NCBI GenBank assembly: GCA_964544305.1 | Contig: CAZJAZ010000053.1 | Span: 1-17,547, forward strand | From: JAFDWI01 sp964544305 | GTDB lineage: Bacteria; Actinomycetota; Acidimicrobiia; Acidimicrobiales; Iamiaceae | DNA: 17,547 nucleotides | Direction of reading: 5' to 3' | Position numbers and translations under genes: made by a program | The notes under the pieces: generated by a model | Seen by the model: the letters and a program-made list of their open reading frames with translations, nothing else | Database searches by the model: none | Told to the model about the DNA's origin: nothing | Shown here: positions 6,365-13,872 of the stretch, piece after piece | How the letters are laid out: each line of letters starts with the position of its first letter | Position numbering within the stretch: the stretch's first letter is position 1

Positions 6365-7327
6365 ATGAGGGAGCTTTTGCGTCTCGGGGCGCGTCGACGC
6401 CTTTTGAGCATGTGTTTGATCGCGGCCACAATCACATCCGCTTGTCAGCCTCTTTTTGGCACGCCAAGCGGACCTGTCCGCCATGCCACGCTAACCGCAA
6501 CTCAGGGCTTATCGTATCGATATGTCGGCGATGACGTGTCGGTAACCGCCAATGCAGATGCACCTTTCCCCGACGGCAACGTTCGAGAGGTTTTCTGGCG
6601 AGATCAGTCCGTTTGGGATGCAAATCCGAGCGAATGCATGACCTGGAATACAACTGCGGGTTCGACGTCACAAATAATGCAGCCAGGTGTTGCAGTGCGT
6701 ATTGCCCCAACCGGGCCAGACAATGCAGGTGTAAAAGCGGTCACCGTCACCGAGAACATTTGGTCGTACGGCGTATGGCTGTTCAATGTCCACGTATGGG
6801 ATTCAACGCAGGCCGCGCCGTTCACCCTCATTGAGACCTTTGACCTCTCATCCATTGTGGGCAAGGTATGGAAGGACGAAGCGGGTGCGATACAGTCAAC
6901 GCTTGTCGCCCCACCGTGGCATGTGTGTGCCGCGGCCTACGGCAACCAGTTCAGCTTTAAAGTATGGACGGGAACCAACCCTGAACCGGCTTGGGATGAC
7001 ACGACACACGTGTTCACCACTACTCTCCCCGACGGTTGGGACTACCCGGGAGCAGCGGGTGGCTACATCGGGCATCTGAAGGAAGGGATGCAAGCCAATT
7101 ATTCGGATATGACGCAAAGTTTGGCGTGCGCCGATGCAGTTTTGGAACAAACTCCCACCTGTCAAGACCTTATTTCACATTTACCGAACGCGTCGTCAAC
7201 CTCGACAAGCACCACATCAACAGTGCCCAACTCGTCAACGACGGTCGTACCGACGACGTCTATACCCGAGCCGACAACGACGTTGATCTCTGAACCGACG
7301 ACGACTGCTTCGGTTCCAGTACCGTAA
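6365..7327 (+). CDS. Exported jelly-roll (concanavalin-like) protein with Thr/Ser/Pro stalk, possible lipoprotein
   Basis: The protein has 320 residues; AGGAG lies 9 bases before the ATG. Residues 1-26 form a basic and hydrophobic signal sequence ending TSA-C27. This resembles a lipobox, although the -3 residue is Thr rather than the usual Leu/Val/Ile, so lipidation is uncertain. The central ~230 residues are Trp-rich. FSFKVWTGTNPEPAWDD (196-212) followed by a Gly-rich GGYIGHL segment resembles the end of LamG/concanavalin-like sandwich domains, which often bind sugars. C91, C188, C255 and C266 could form disulfides. Residues 277-320 are almost entirely Thr, Ser, Pro and Val, a typical wall-spanning or glycosylated stalk, but no LPXTG or membrane anchor follows. 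It has its own promoter and is convergent with the kinase gene (10-bp gap). The fold call is by pattern only. Confidence 0.6.
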   Translation: MRELLRLGARRRLLSMCLIAATITSACQPLFGTPSGPVRHATLTATQGLSYRYVGDDVSVTANADAPFPDGNVREVFWRDQSVWDANPSECMTWNTTAGSTSQIMQPGVAVRIAPTGPDNAGVKAVTVTENIWSYGVWLFNVHVWDSTQAAPFTLIETFDLSSIVGKVWKDEAGAIQSTLVAPPWHVCAAAYGNQFSFKVWTGTNPEPAWDDTTHVFTTTLPDGWDYPGAAGGYIGHLKEGMQANYSDMTQSLACADAVLEQTPTCQDLISHLPNASSTSTSTTSTVPNSSTTVVPTTSIPEPTTTLISEPTTTASVPVP

Positions 7328-7337
7328 TTACCAGCAG

Positions 7338-8495
7338 TTAGCGAGCCAAGAGGAAGTCAACAACCTGGTCAACGTCGCCATGCGTGATGTGGTCAAACGC
7401 CACATGTTGGGCCATTTGGGTGGTTACCGTCATTGCGACTTCGGGCACGCGCCCCAAGTTGAACGCTAGGCCAGCCATCGCGTGAAGCGCTTTCGTCGGA
7501 TCAAGCCGGTCGACTTGCAGGCTTGCGTTCGGGTCAAATTGTGGGATGACCATCAGGTCGAGTGCTGCAATAGGGCCACAAAGTTTCGTGACGTCGGGGC
7601 GTAAACGAGTGGGGTCAATTGTCTTGTTTGCGCCGGGCTCAATGCCAAGCACGTGACAGCTCGCGTCGTCGAGACGCAGCGGCTTGGGGCAACCCACAAC
7701 GGTGAGCGTGCCGGGCAGAATGCCGAGGTGTTCGTCGCCCAAGTAGTCACAGCCGGCTGCGACGAGTGCTGCGACAAGTGTCGATTTGCCTGAATCGGCT
7801 AACCCCGCGATCCCGATCACTATGCCACTTGGTGTTCGCACTGCCCCGCCATGCAAGCACAGCATCGACTCGGCGGCTGTGGGATAGTCTCCAACGATCA
7901 TGTGGATCTGATTCGTGAAACTTGCCCAATCGGGAAAGTCCCACAAGTGGTTGGCGTCAACGATGATGTGGCCGTCATCACGCAATTCGACGTCGACGTA
8001 GTCGGTGATAGACAATGCGGCCTGGTCGGCTTGATCTGGTGAGATCATGCAGCCCACCAGCGTGTCGATGTCGGTCGCTGCTTGCGTCGTCGTGCAGCGA
8101 AACACCACACGGCGGTCAAGGAGATGGTGCATCGAACTGTGGTGTTGATGCCCGTATTCGGACGTCGACCCAGTTACTGGGAGCGCTGGTGTGACGGGTA
8201 TTTCAGCGCGATTGAGAAGGCCGCGTTCTTGCAGGTCTGTGGCACAGCGAACGACTGCGGCTTGCAGCACTTCGGGATTTGCTTTCGCCGACACGTCTCC
8301 ATCAAATTCCGCTGCCGCCTGGCGGACAAGTTCGTCGATTGAGGTCGGTTCGTCAATGGTGACGAGCCAAGCCGCAAGCGAGTCAAGGAGCGTGGTTTGT
8401 TCGTTGAGCGGATCGTAAACAGCGACACCATCGCCAAAGGGCACGATTACAAGATCTGGTGTTGGGGTGACGACGTCCAGATTACGGTCTCTCAC
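7338..8495 (-). CDS. PqqD-like domain fused to HPr-kinase-like P-loop kinase (cassette 1)
   Basis: The protein has 385 residues. Residues ~10-97 (PDLVIVPFGDGVAVYDPLNEQTTLLDSLAAWL ... CATDLQERGLLNR) have the strand-strand-helix pattern of PqqD-like winged helices, the fold of RiPP recognition elements that bind leader peptides. Residues ~210-385 carry an HprK-like core: LHGGAV (214-219), Walker A GLADSGKST (231-239) and CDYLGDEHLGI (249-259), where the acidic pair replaces the DD of HPr kinases. The region between (~110-205) is less conserved. HprK-type enzymes phosphorylate serine in proteins. The start is a GTG, with no Shine-Dalgarno but a GAACCGGTTC palindrome (8498-8507) just upstream. 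It lies 73 bp after the glycine-rich protein gene on the same strand; a paralogous pair sits at 12645-15069. The substrate is unknown. Confidence 0.75.
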   Translation of the reverse strand: MRDRNLDVVTPTPDLVIVPFGDGVAVYDPLNEQTTLLDSLAAWLVTIDEPTSIDELVRQAAAEFDGDVSAKANPEVLQAAVVRCATDLQERGLLNRAEIPVTPALPVTGSTSEYGHQHHSSMHHLLDRRVVFRCTTTQAATDIDTLVGCMISPDQADQAALSITDYVDVELRDDGHIIVDANHLWDFPDWASFTNQIHMIVGDYPTAAESMLCLHGGAVRTPSGIVIGIAGLADSGKSTLVAALVAAGCDYLGDEHLGILPGTLTVVGCPKPLRLDDASCHVLGIEPGANKTIDPTRLRPDVTKLCGPIAALDLMVIPQFDPNASLQVDRLDPTKALHAMAGLAFNLGRVPEVAMTVTTQMAQHVAFDHITHGDVDQVVDFLLAR

Positions 8496-8522
8496 GTGAA
8501 CCGGTTCGTCACGCGCACACCA

Positions 8523-8561
8523 ACAACCAATTTCTTGTCAGCGCACAAATTGTCGGGTTGT
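8523..8561 (-). terminator. Hairpin between glycine-rich protein 1 and its kinase (attenuator or partial terminator)
   Basis: Arms ACAAC (8523-8527) plus CAATTT (8528-8533) pair with AAATTG (8547-8552) plus GTTGT (8557-8561), with a 4-base bulge and a 13-base loop. It begins 7 bases beyond the glycine-rich protein's stop codon. There is no U tract. It could protect the upstream mRNA 3' end or lower expression of the kinase. Confidence 0.35.
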
Positions 8562-8568
8562 ACCCGTG

Positions 8569-9867
8569 TTACCAAACGAGGTGGACCCAGCCGTCGGTGC
8601 CTTCGTTGCCGCTGGTGTTGTTGCCACCTGCGCCGCCGGTTGCACCACCGGTTGCTGTTGCAGTGCCCGCCCCCGTGACGAATGCGGAGCCACTACCTGC
8701 ACCGCCGCCGTCGCCGGCGCCGTTGTTGGTGTCGCCTTTGCCGCCGCCACCGCCGCCGCCACCGTAGTAGCCGCCGCCACCACCGCCGCCACCGGCGCCG
8801 TCCCAGTCAACACTGTCGTTCTGGTCGTTACCACCGACACCACCACCACCACCGTCGCCGTTGCGAACGAGGGTGTAGCCGGCACTCATGTAGCCGGCGC
8901 TTTGGTTCTGGGGACGGTAGCCGCCGTTAAAGCCGGGCCAGCCTGAGTTCACGTTGGCCGGGTCACCGTGACGCACGGCGCCTGAGCGGCCACCTGTACC
9001 AACTGCACCGGTGCCACCCTTGCCTCGTTCGCCAGATCGACGTGAGGTGCTGGCGTTGTCAGTACCGTTGCCACCGTTGATGACACCACTCGAAGTGGAT
9101 CCCGAAGTCAGTTGGCCGCCGACTCCACCACCACCGCCACTGTTCGGGCCACGACCGCCGCCGCCACCACCGGGGGCAACAACGGTGATTGAGCCAGCGA
9201 AGTTTGACGCGTTGGAAATTGCGGTTGCACCACCGCCGCCGCCACCACGGCCTGGGCGCGGGACACCGGTGCGACCGGCGCCAATACCGCCGGAGCCGTA
9301 GAGCGAAAGGCCGAGGTTCGTCTCGGCTGCCCCAGCGCCGTACACACCACGGTTGCCGCGTTGCCCGACTGCAATGTACAGGGTGTAGGGCGCGCCTTGT
9401 GCGGGAATCACGCCTTGCAAACGGGTGCCTCGGCCACCGGCGCCACCGGTGTTCGAGTAGGAACCTTCGGTGTCTGCGCCACCGCCACCGCCGGCGCCAC
9501 TCAAGTCATAACTTACGGTGAGGCCTGCGGCGATCGAGACCATCTCGACGGTCCCGTTGTAGGTCGTCCGGTCATACTTCTTTGATCCGGCCGCGTACGC
9601 GGGTGATGCAAAGCTGTCAAGCACGATGGGGGCAGCGAGTGCCGCCCCTCCGGCCGCAGCAGCGCCTTTGAGCAGGCGTCGGCGGTCGATGCTTGGTGTT
9701 TCATTGTCGTTGTGGCCAGCTGAAGTCGCGAACGGTTCCTTTGCAGTCGAAACGAAGAAGTCAAGATTACTCGTTTCACCGTGGTGAATACAATCGCCGC
9801 GAATCGATTGGGCAGTCCCTACATTGGACGGAATGTGCGGTCGCTTTTCGCAGTTTTCGACGGTCAA
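8569..9867 (-). CDS. Tat-exported glycine-rich protein with ALK/LTK-like glycine-rich domain (cassette 1)
   Basis: A twin-arginine signal (S-I-D-R-R-R-L-L-K-G, then a hydrophobic Ala/Gly stretch, then SPAYA-AG) shows export of a folded protein. The mature ~340 residues are dominated by Gly runs, with ordered landmarks: VSYDLSGAGGGGG, YTLYIAVGQRG, GRGGGGGGATAIS, SITVVAPGGGG, SRRSGERGKGG, GGGVGGNDQNDSVDWDGAGG, GGGGGGYYGG and a final EGTDGWVHLVW. This order matches the glycine-rich domain of animal ALK/LTK receptors and its bacterial relatives, built of packed polyglycine helices. The start is unresolved: the only conventional in-frame start before the Tat motif is the TTG at 9867, which would overlap the divergent SRAP gene by 35 bp. 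By comparison with the paralogue the true start may lie near 9755-9790. The kinase gene follows after 73 bp. Confidence 0.78.
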   Translation of the reverse strand: MTVENCEKRPHIPSNVGTAQSIRGDCIHHGETSNLDFFVSTAKEPFATSAGHNDNETPSIDRRRLLKGAAAAGGAALAAPIVLDSFASPAYAAGSKKYDRTTYNGTVEMVSIAAGLTVSYDLSGAGGGGGADTEGSYSNTGGAGGRGTRLQGVIPAQGAPYTLYIAVGQRGNRGVYGAGAAETNLGLSLYGSGGIGAGRTGVPRPGRGGGGGGATAISNASNFAGSITVVAPGGGGGGRGPNSGGGGGVGGQLTSGSTSSGVINGGNGTDNASTSRRSGERGKGGTGAVGTGGRSGAVRHGDPANVNSGWPGFNGGYRPQNQSAGYMSAGYTLVRNGDGGGGGVGGNDQNDSVDWDGAGGGGGGGGYYGGGGGGGGKGDTNNGAGDGGGAGSGSAFVTGAGTATATGGATGGAGGNNTSGNEGTDGWVHLVW

Positions 9868-10606
9868 TGATTTGGTGACTTACTTCTCCGTTGATGAGTC
9901 GCTGGTTGTTGCCGACGATGTGCGGCCTCGGTTTAATGTGGCACCGACCCAGCCGGTACTTGTCATTGCTCGTCGTGGTGATGATCAGAAACGCTTGTTG
10001 GGTCAGATGCGGTGGGGCCTGGTGCCCTCGTGGGCAAAAGATATTTCGATTGGCAACCGCATGATTAATGCGCGTAGCGACAAGGTGGCGTCGTCGAATG
10101 CGTATCGGGCCGCTTTTGCTCGGCGGCGTTGCATTATTCCGGTTGACGGGTTTTATGAGTGGGCCGTTGTAGCGCCCGACATTGCTGATGTGCCTGATGC
10201 GTTTGCAGGTTTTGATGCACCTGGGGTTGCTGTGTCTCCTATGAAGCCGGGCAAGCCAGTGAAACAACCTTTTCATATTCATGGTGTTTCTGGCAGGCCG
10301 CTGGCGTTGGCTGGATTGTGGGAATCGTGGCACGACGCGGAAGGCAACGAGATGCGGTCGTGCACGATTATTACGACGGATGCAAATGCGCAGATCGCGC
10401 CGATCCATCACCGTATGCCCGTGATTTTGGCCGACAATGATTGGGGCGTGTGGTTAGGGCCAGAACGATTTACCGATACAGAAGCACAACGCTTGTTGAG
10501 CCCAGCGCCCAGTGGCGGGCTTGTTTTTGATGCGGTTTCTCGTGAAGTGAATCGTCCGGTGAACGATTATCCAAGTCTCATCGAGCCGATTATTGCCGAA
10601 CGGTAG
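9833..10606 (+). CDS. SRAP domain protein (HMCES/YedK family)
   Basis: The protein has 257 residues. SRAP proteins bind single-stranded DNA containing abasic sites and form a thiazolidine crosslink through their N-terminal cysteine, shielding the lesion during replication. The catalytic set is present: C2 (exposed when Met is removed), N35 in FNVAPTQ, the conserved NARSD segment (79-83), E109 in GFYEW and the histidine in HHRMP (192-196). Starting at the ATG at 9833 is required to place Cys at position 2; a TTG three codons earlier is rejected for that reason. Residues ~115-145 form an insertion relative to compact family members. It is divergent from the glycine-rich protein gene and convergent with the Wzz/BY-kinase gene (27-bp gap). 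Nothing in the context ties it to polysaccharide synthesis; it seems an unrelated passenger. Confidence 0.93.
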   Translation: MCGRFSQFSTVNDLVTYFSVDESLVVADDVRPRFNVAPTQPVLVIARRGDDQKRLLGQMRWGLVPSWAKDISIGNRMINARSDKVASSNAYRAAFARRRCIIPVDGFYEWAVVAPDIADVPDAFAGFDAPGVAVSPMKPGKPVKQPFHIHGVSGRPLALAGLWESWHDAEGNEMRSCTIITTDANAQIAPIHHRMPVILADNDWGVWLGPERFTDTEAQRLLSPAPSGGLVFDAVSREVNRPVNDYPSLIEPIIAER

Positions 10607-10633
10607 CGATACCTGTGGCCGGGTGCGTGGGAG

Positions 10634-12472
10634 CTATTCGACCGTTTCGCTGGCTCGTTGTGCGTCTGCGATAGAGGTGGTTGCCGTTGCAATGTCGCGG
10701 TGACCGTTTCGTGACGGTTCGTCTTCGTTGTGGGTTGAACCATTTGAGGATTCTTGGCCGAAGTACCCGTAGGATTTGCCGCCTTTGCGCAGGTAATAGC
10801 CGTAGCCATAGCCGTAGTAATCGTCCATGTCTTGGCGTTCGCATGCGTTGAGAATGAGCCCGGCAATATTGGCTTGGAGTCGTTCGAGCAGGTTCACGAC
10901 CCGTTTGGTCTGTCGGCGCCGGGTCGTGCCAGCGCGCACGACGACAACGACAACGTCGGCGACGTGTAAGAGGTCGGCGGCGTCATTGGTGGTGAGGATC
11001 GGTGGCGTGTCGAGCACAATCAGGTCGTACTTGGTGCGCCAGGTGGCAATCATCTGCTCGAGTGTGGCAATCGCGACACCAGGGTTGGGGGCCTTATGGG
11101 GGCCAGCAAGAAATGACAAGCCTTCCATGACGGTAGCGTCGGGGCTGTCGGGGTCGATCAAGTTGGGAACTGGGGCGAGGTGGCGGCGGATGGTGGGGCG
11201 TCGAAAGTCGCCGTCGATGACGAGGGTGTTGCGGCCGGCTTCGGCGAATGCGGCGGCAATGTTTGCGGTCGATGTTGTCTTGCCATCTCCTGGGCCAGGC
11301 GATGTAACGAGCAAGACGGGGGCATGTCCAGCATCTGGCAACGAATCAAGCACCAGGGACAGCGCGGTGCGGGCCCGTCGGTAGCGCTCTCCAATGGGGC
11401 CTGCATTATCGGTTGTAACGACAAGGTCGTGGGTACGAACGGCCTCTCGCCCTAACACCGGAATTTCAGCAAGGACCGGGTGTTTGGTGATGCGTTCGAC
11501 GTCGTCGCGGCGTCGGACCCGATCGTCCCAGGCTTCAAAGAGGAAGGCGCTGATGAGTCCGAGTACGAGCCCGGCGGCACCGCCAAGTGCAACTCGAGTC
11601 GATTTTGACATGGGCACACTTCGGCTCAGGTCGAGTTCGTTGATGGCATCTTCGTCGTTGTTGGAGTTTTGTGTGCCGCTTTGGATGGGACTGCGGGCGT
11701 TTTGGTTTTGTCCAATTCGGTAGTTGTAGCCGGCCGCATTGATTTCAATCGCAATGGCGGGTTGTTGGAGCACGAGGCTGTTGACGCCTTGTGTTTCTGG
11801 GATGGAAGCGAGCTGCGACTGGATGTCACTGATTTGATTTGTGGTGTCATCGAGTTGCGATTGCAGTTGCGCGACGTTCGCGGGTTTGGCGGCAATTTGT
11901 GCGGCCAGTTTTTGGGCTTTGGCTTGTGAAGCTTGAAGCTGTGTGTTCAGTTGCGCTCGCGTTTGGGAGTTGGTGGCACCGAGCTTTTTGTTGGTGTTGT
12001 CGATGATGAGTTGAGCGGCGCCGTTTGCCAGGGTGACGACTCGAGTGGGGTTGGTTGCGAGCGCGGTGATATCAAGCGATGGGTAGGTGGTGGTGTTGCT
12101 GGGTTGGGCGCGTATGAGCTGGACCGCGTCGGTATTTGAGACGCCATACTTTTGCGCGAAGTCGGTGGCGAATGTGGAGGATTGCGCGTAGATGAGGGCT
12201 TGTTGAAGGATCGCGTCTGAATTGCCTCCCCCACCGGACGCGGCGATAATCGAACTGGTCGCTTTGTAATAGTGCGTTACTGGCGGGGGCTTCTTTACGG
12301 TTGAGGCGGCAACAAATCCGGCGAGGAGGCCTGCGACAAGGCCGAGGAGCACCCAGCGGTAGCGTCGGCGCAGCACGCCAACGTAGTGACGCAATAGGTT
12401 GTCGGACACGATGTCGTGTTCGTCAAAGCCTGGCCGTTGTCCGGGCGCGTGGTCGGCGGTTTGGTCGGTCAT
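10634..12472 (-). CDS. Polysaccharide co-polymerase fused to bacterial tyrosine autokinase (Wzz/BY-kinase)
   Basis: The protein has 612 residues. The N-terminal Wzz half has TM1 (~40-58), a periplasmic or extracytoplasmic part with a Gln/Ala-rich coiled coil (~160-225), and TM2 (~294-313). The cytoplasmic kinase half has Walker A GPGDGKTT (393-400), Walker A' LVIDGDFRRP (417-426) and Walker B LIVLDTPP (484-491). A tyrosine cluster (eight Tyr between 552 and 570: DYYGYGYGYY...YGY) is the autophosphorylation tail. Such proteins control chain length and export of capsule or exopolysaccharide through phosphorylation cycling. ATG 12472 is preferred over an upstream frame because TM1 follows at a normal distance; GGAGGGG lies ~15 bases upstream, and TACACT (12509-12514) may be a -10. 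The last ~40 residues after the Tyr cluster are polar and disordered. A glycosyltransferase and a Wzy/ligase-like gene nearby support the role. Confidence 0.92.
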   Translation of the reverse strand: MTDQTADHAPGQRPGFDEHDIVSDNLLRHYVGVLRRRYRWVLLGLVAGLLAGFVAASTVKKPPPVTHYYKATSSIIAASGGGGNSDAILQQALIYAQSSTFATDFAQKYGVSNTDAVQLIRAQPSNTTTYPSLDITALATNPTRVVTLANGAAQLIIDNTNKKLGATNSQTRAQLNTQLQASQAKAQKLAAQIAAKPANVAQLQSQLDDTTNQISDIQSQLASIPETQGVNSLVLQQPAIAIEINAAGYNYRIGQNQNARSPIQSGTQNSNNDEDAINELDLSRSVPMSKSTRVALGGAAGLVLGLISAFLFEAWDDRVRRRDDVERITKHPVLAEIPVLGREAVRTHDLVVTTDNAGPIGERYRRARTALSLVLDSLPDAGHAPVLLVTSPGPGDGKTTSTANIAAAFAEAGRNTLVIDGDFRRPTIRRHLAPVPNLIDPDSPDATVMEGLSFLAGPHKAPNPGVAIATLEQMIATWRTKYDLIVLDTPPILTTNDAADLLHVADVVVVVVRAGTTRRRQTKRVVNLLERLQANIAGLILNACERQDMDDYYGYGYGYYLRKGGKSYGYFGQESSNGSTHNEDEPSRNGHRDIATATTSIADAQRASETVE

Positions 12473-12581
12473 GGTGATACTGATGGCCCCTCCTGGCGCG
12501 GACGTTTCAGTGTAGTTGGCGCGGGTGACGATCCGGTAGGTCGTGGTGTGTTGGCTACCCGCGATTGTGACGCACGTTCTA

Positions 12582-12638
12582 CCGGAACTTGTCGCTTCAG
12601 CGCGCTCGCATAGAGCGCGTTGAAGCGACAAGTTCCGG
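12582..12638. terminator. Long perfect hairpin, palindromic element copy A
   Basis: Arm 12582-12607 pairs with 12613-12638 over 26 bp with a single G-T pair and a 5-base loop; the outer 18 bases are CCGGAACTTGTCGCTTCA. It begins 6 bases after the stop codon of the cassette-2 kinase. A homologous but decayed copy lies at 15200-15257, also just after a stop codon on the same strand. There is no U-run, so it may act as a non-canonical terminator, an mRNA 3' stabiliser, or be a REP/MITE-like repeat. Confidence 0.8.
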
Positions 12639-12644
12639 CGGGTT

Positions 12645-13814
12645 TCAGTGATCGGTGGCGTTAACGCGATGTTGTGTTGCGATGTTGATCACAGCCGCTG
12701 CGGCTTCGAGGCTGTCGCCGTGGACGAGCCGTACCACCGGCACCGTTTCGGCGAGCACGCACAACGCTTCGAGACCGCGCTGGCCCATACGTGCAGGGTT
12801 GAGCGTGTTCGCAAGTAAGCGTTGAGCAGCGACAACCGGGTCGTAGCGCTCGGTGACGGGGGGCTCCTCGGGACGGTAGGCAACGTCGACGATCACATCG
12901 ATCGGGCCGATGTCGCCAGCGAGACACACCGCATCAGCACGGATGTCGGCGGCTCGACGGTGCTCGAGCGGGCTGGCCGCTACGTCGGGTGGGCCGAGGC
13001 CCACAAGGCGTTGGGTGACCGCGCTCATCGTCAAAGGTTTGGCATAGGCCCAAGCATGCCCGGTTGCCGGGTGGATGCCAATCGACTCATCGCTCGCATA
13101 GTCGCATCCGGCTTTGATCAACGCGGCGATGAGCGTCGATTTGCCCGCGTCGATTGGGCCGGTGACCACGATGATCCGCCCGTCGGGCGTGCGCACCGCC
13201 CCGGCGTGGAGCACCGGCATTAATGCCGTGTGGGACATGAAGTAGTTGAGTTCACCGGGGAGCTGCCACAGCATCTGATCGATCGAGCCGAATGTGATGT
13301 ACGTGTCGTGATCGACCCGAATCCGCGCCTCAGCGTCACGACGCACTCCGAAACACACCGTCGGGGCTGCGTCCCCCGCGCCGGCCGGGCCAAGAAAAGC
13401 GTCGACATGCTCGACGAGGTCCGCGTCGGGGCCGCAGAACGCGAGCGAGTGACCCAGGTACGCGTGGGTTGCACCGACAATCCAGCCAGGTTCCGGAGCG
13501 GCGATGGTCGCTTCGGGCGTCGACAGAGTCGGTGGCCGGTCGTTCCGGCCGATCAACCCGAGATTGCTCAACGAGGCTAGTACCGCATCGAGCGCCAAAC
13601 GAGCGTCTTCGGGTGTGGCGCCCGTGTCGGCGCAGAGCTGATCGACAAGCTCGTCATGTGTGGTTGGTGTTGGTCCGGTAAGCACCCAGGCAGCGAGCCC
13701 GCCAAGTGTGTGGGCGCGTTGTGCAACGGCGTCGAACACCACGACGGCTTCGCTCACCGGTGCCATAACCAGGCCCGGTGAAACCGTCACGTCGTTTCGT
13801 TGTGTGGCTGTCAC
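12645..13814 (-). CDS. PqqD-like domain fused to HPr-kinase-like P-loop kinase (cassette 2)
   Basis: This 389-residue paralogue of the 7338-8495 protein has the same order of parts. The N-terminal PqqD-like winged helix (~10-92: VSPGLVMAPVSEAVVVFDAVAQRAHTLGGLAAWVL ... LASLSNLGLIGRND) is followed by a variable middle, then LHAGAV (202-207), Walker A GPIDAGKST (219-227) and AGCDYASDESIGI (235-247) with the DE pair. The family expectation is a cytoplasmic Ser/Thr protein kinase, with the N-terminal domain binding a peptide segment of its target. The start is a GTG 34 bp after the stop of the glycine-rich protein gene, so translational coupling is likely; GGAG lies ~13 bases upstream. By eye it is more GC-rich than cassette 1, suggesting either old duplication or separate acquisition. 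Hairpin copy A follows its stop. Confidence 0.75.
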   Translation of the reverse strand: MTATQRNDVTVSPGLVMAPVSEAVVVFDAVAQRAHTLGGLAAWVLTGPTPTTHDELVDQLCADTGATPEDARLALDAVLASLSNLGLIGRNDRPPTLSTPEATIAAPEPGWIVGATHAYLGHSLAFCGPDADLVEHVDAFLGPAGAGDAAPTVCFGVRRDAEARIRVDHDTYITFGSIDQMLWQLPGELNYFMSHTALMPVLHAGAVRTPDGRIIVVTGPIDAGKSTLIAALIKAGCDYASDESIGIHPATGHAWAYAKPLTMSAVTQRLVGLGPPDVAASPLEHRRAADIRADAVCLAGDIGPIDVIVDVAYRPEEPPVTERYDPVVAAQRLLANTLNPARMGQRGLEALCVLAETVPVVRLVHGDSLEAAAAVINIATQHRVNATDH

Positions 13815-13836
13815 GAGCGGGCCCTACTCCGTGAGT

Positions 13837-13872
13837 TGAGCGTCACCGTCACACGTAGCTGAGCGTCACCGT
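13837..13872 (-). repeat. 23-bp partial tandem duplication at the stop of glycine-rich protein 2
   Basis: TGAGCGTCACCGT occurs at 13837-13849 and 13860-13872, 23 bp apart. It covers the last codons (VTLSY) of the glycine-rich protein and the bases after its stop codon. The repeat suggests slippage at the gene end, as at the MFS gene end (5758-5825). Confidence 0.6.

Noticed and set aside
8580..9300. CRISPR-like or minisatellite array
   Set aside because: The repeats are irregular glycine codon runs without constant repeat units or spacers.
8558..9301. Plus-strand open frames rich in Pro, Arg/His or Ala/Thr across the glycine-rich gene
   Set aside because: They are the reverse reading of GGC/GGT repeats; no ribosome sites, and the minus frame has a Tat signal and a conserved paralogue.
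9776..10411. 211-codon minus-strand open frame opposite the SRAP gene
   Set aside because: It is antisense to an intact SRAP protein with all catalytic residues; no ribosome site.
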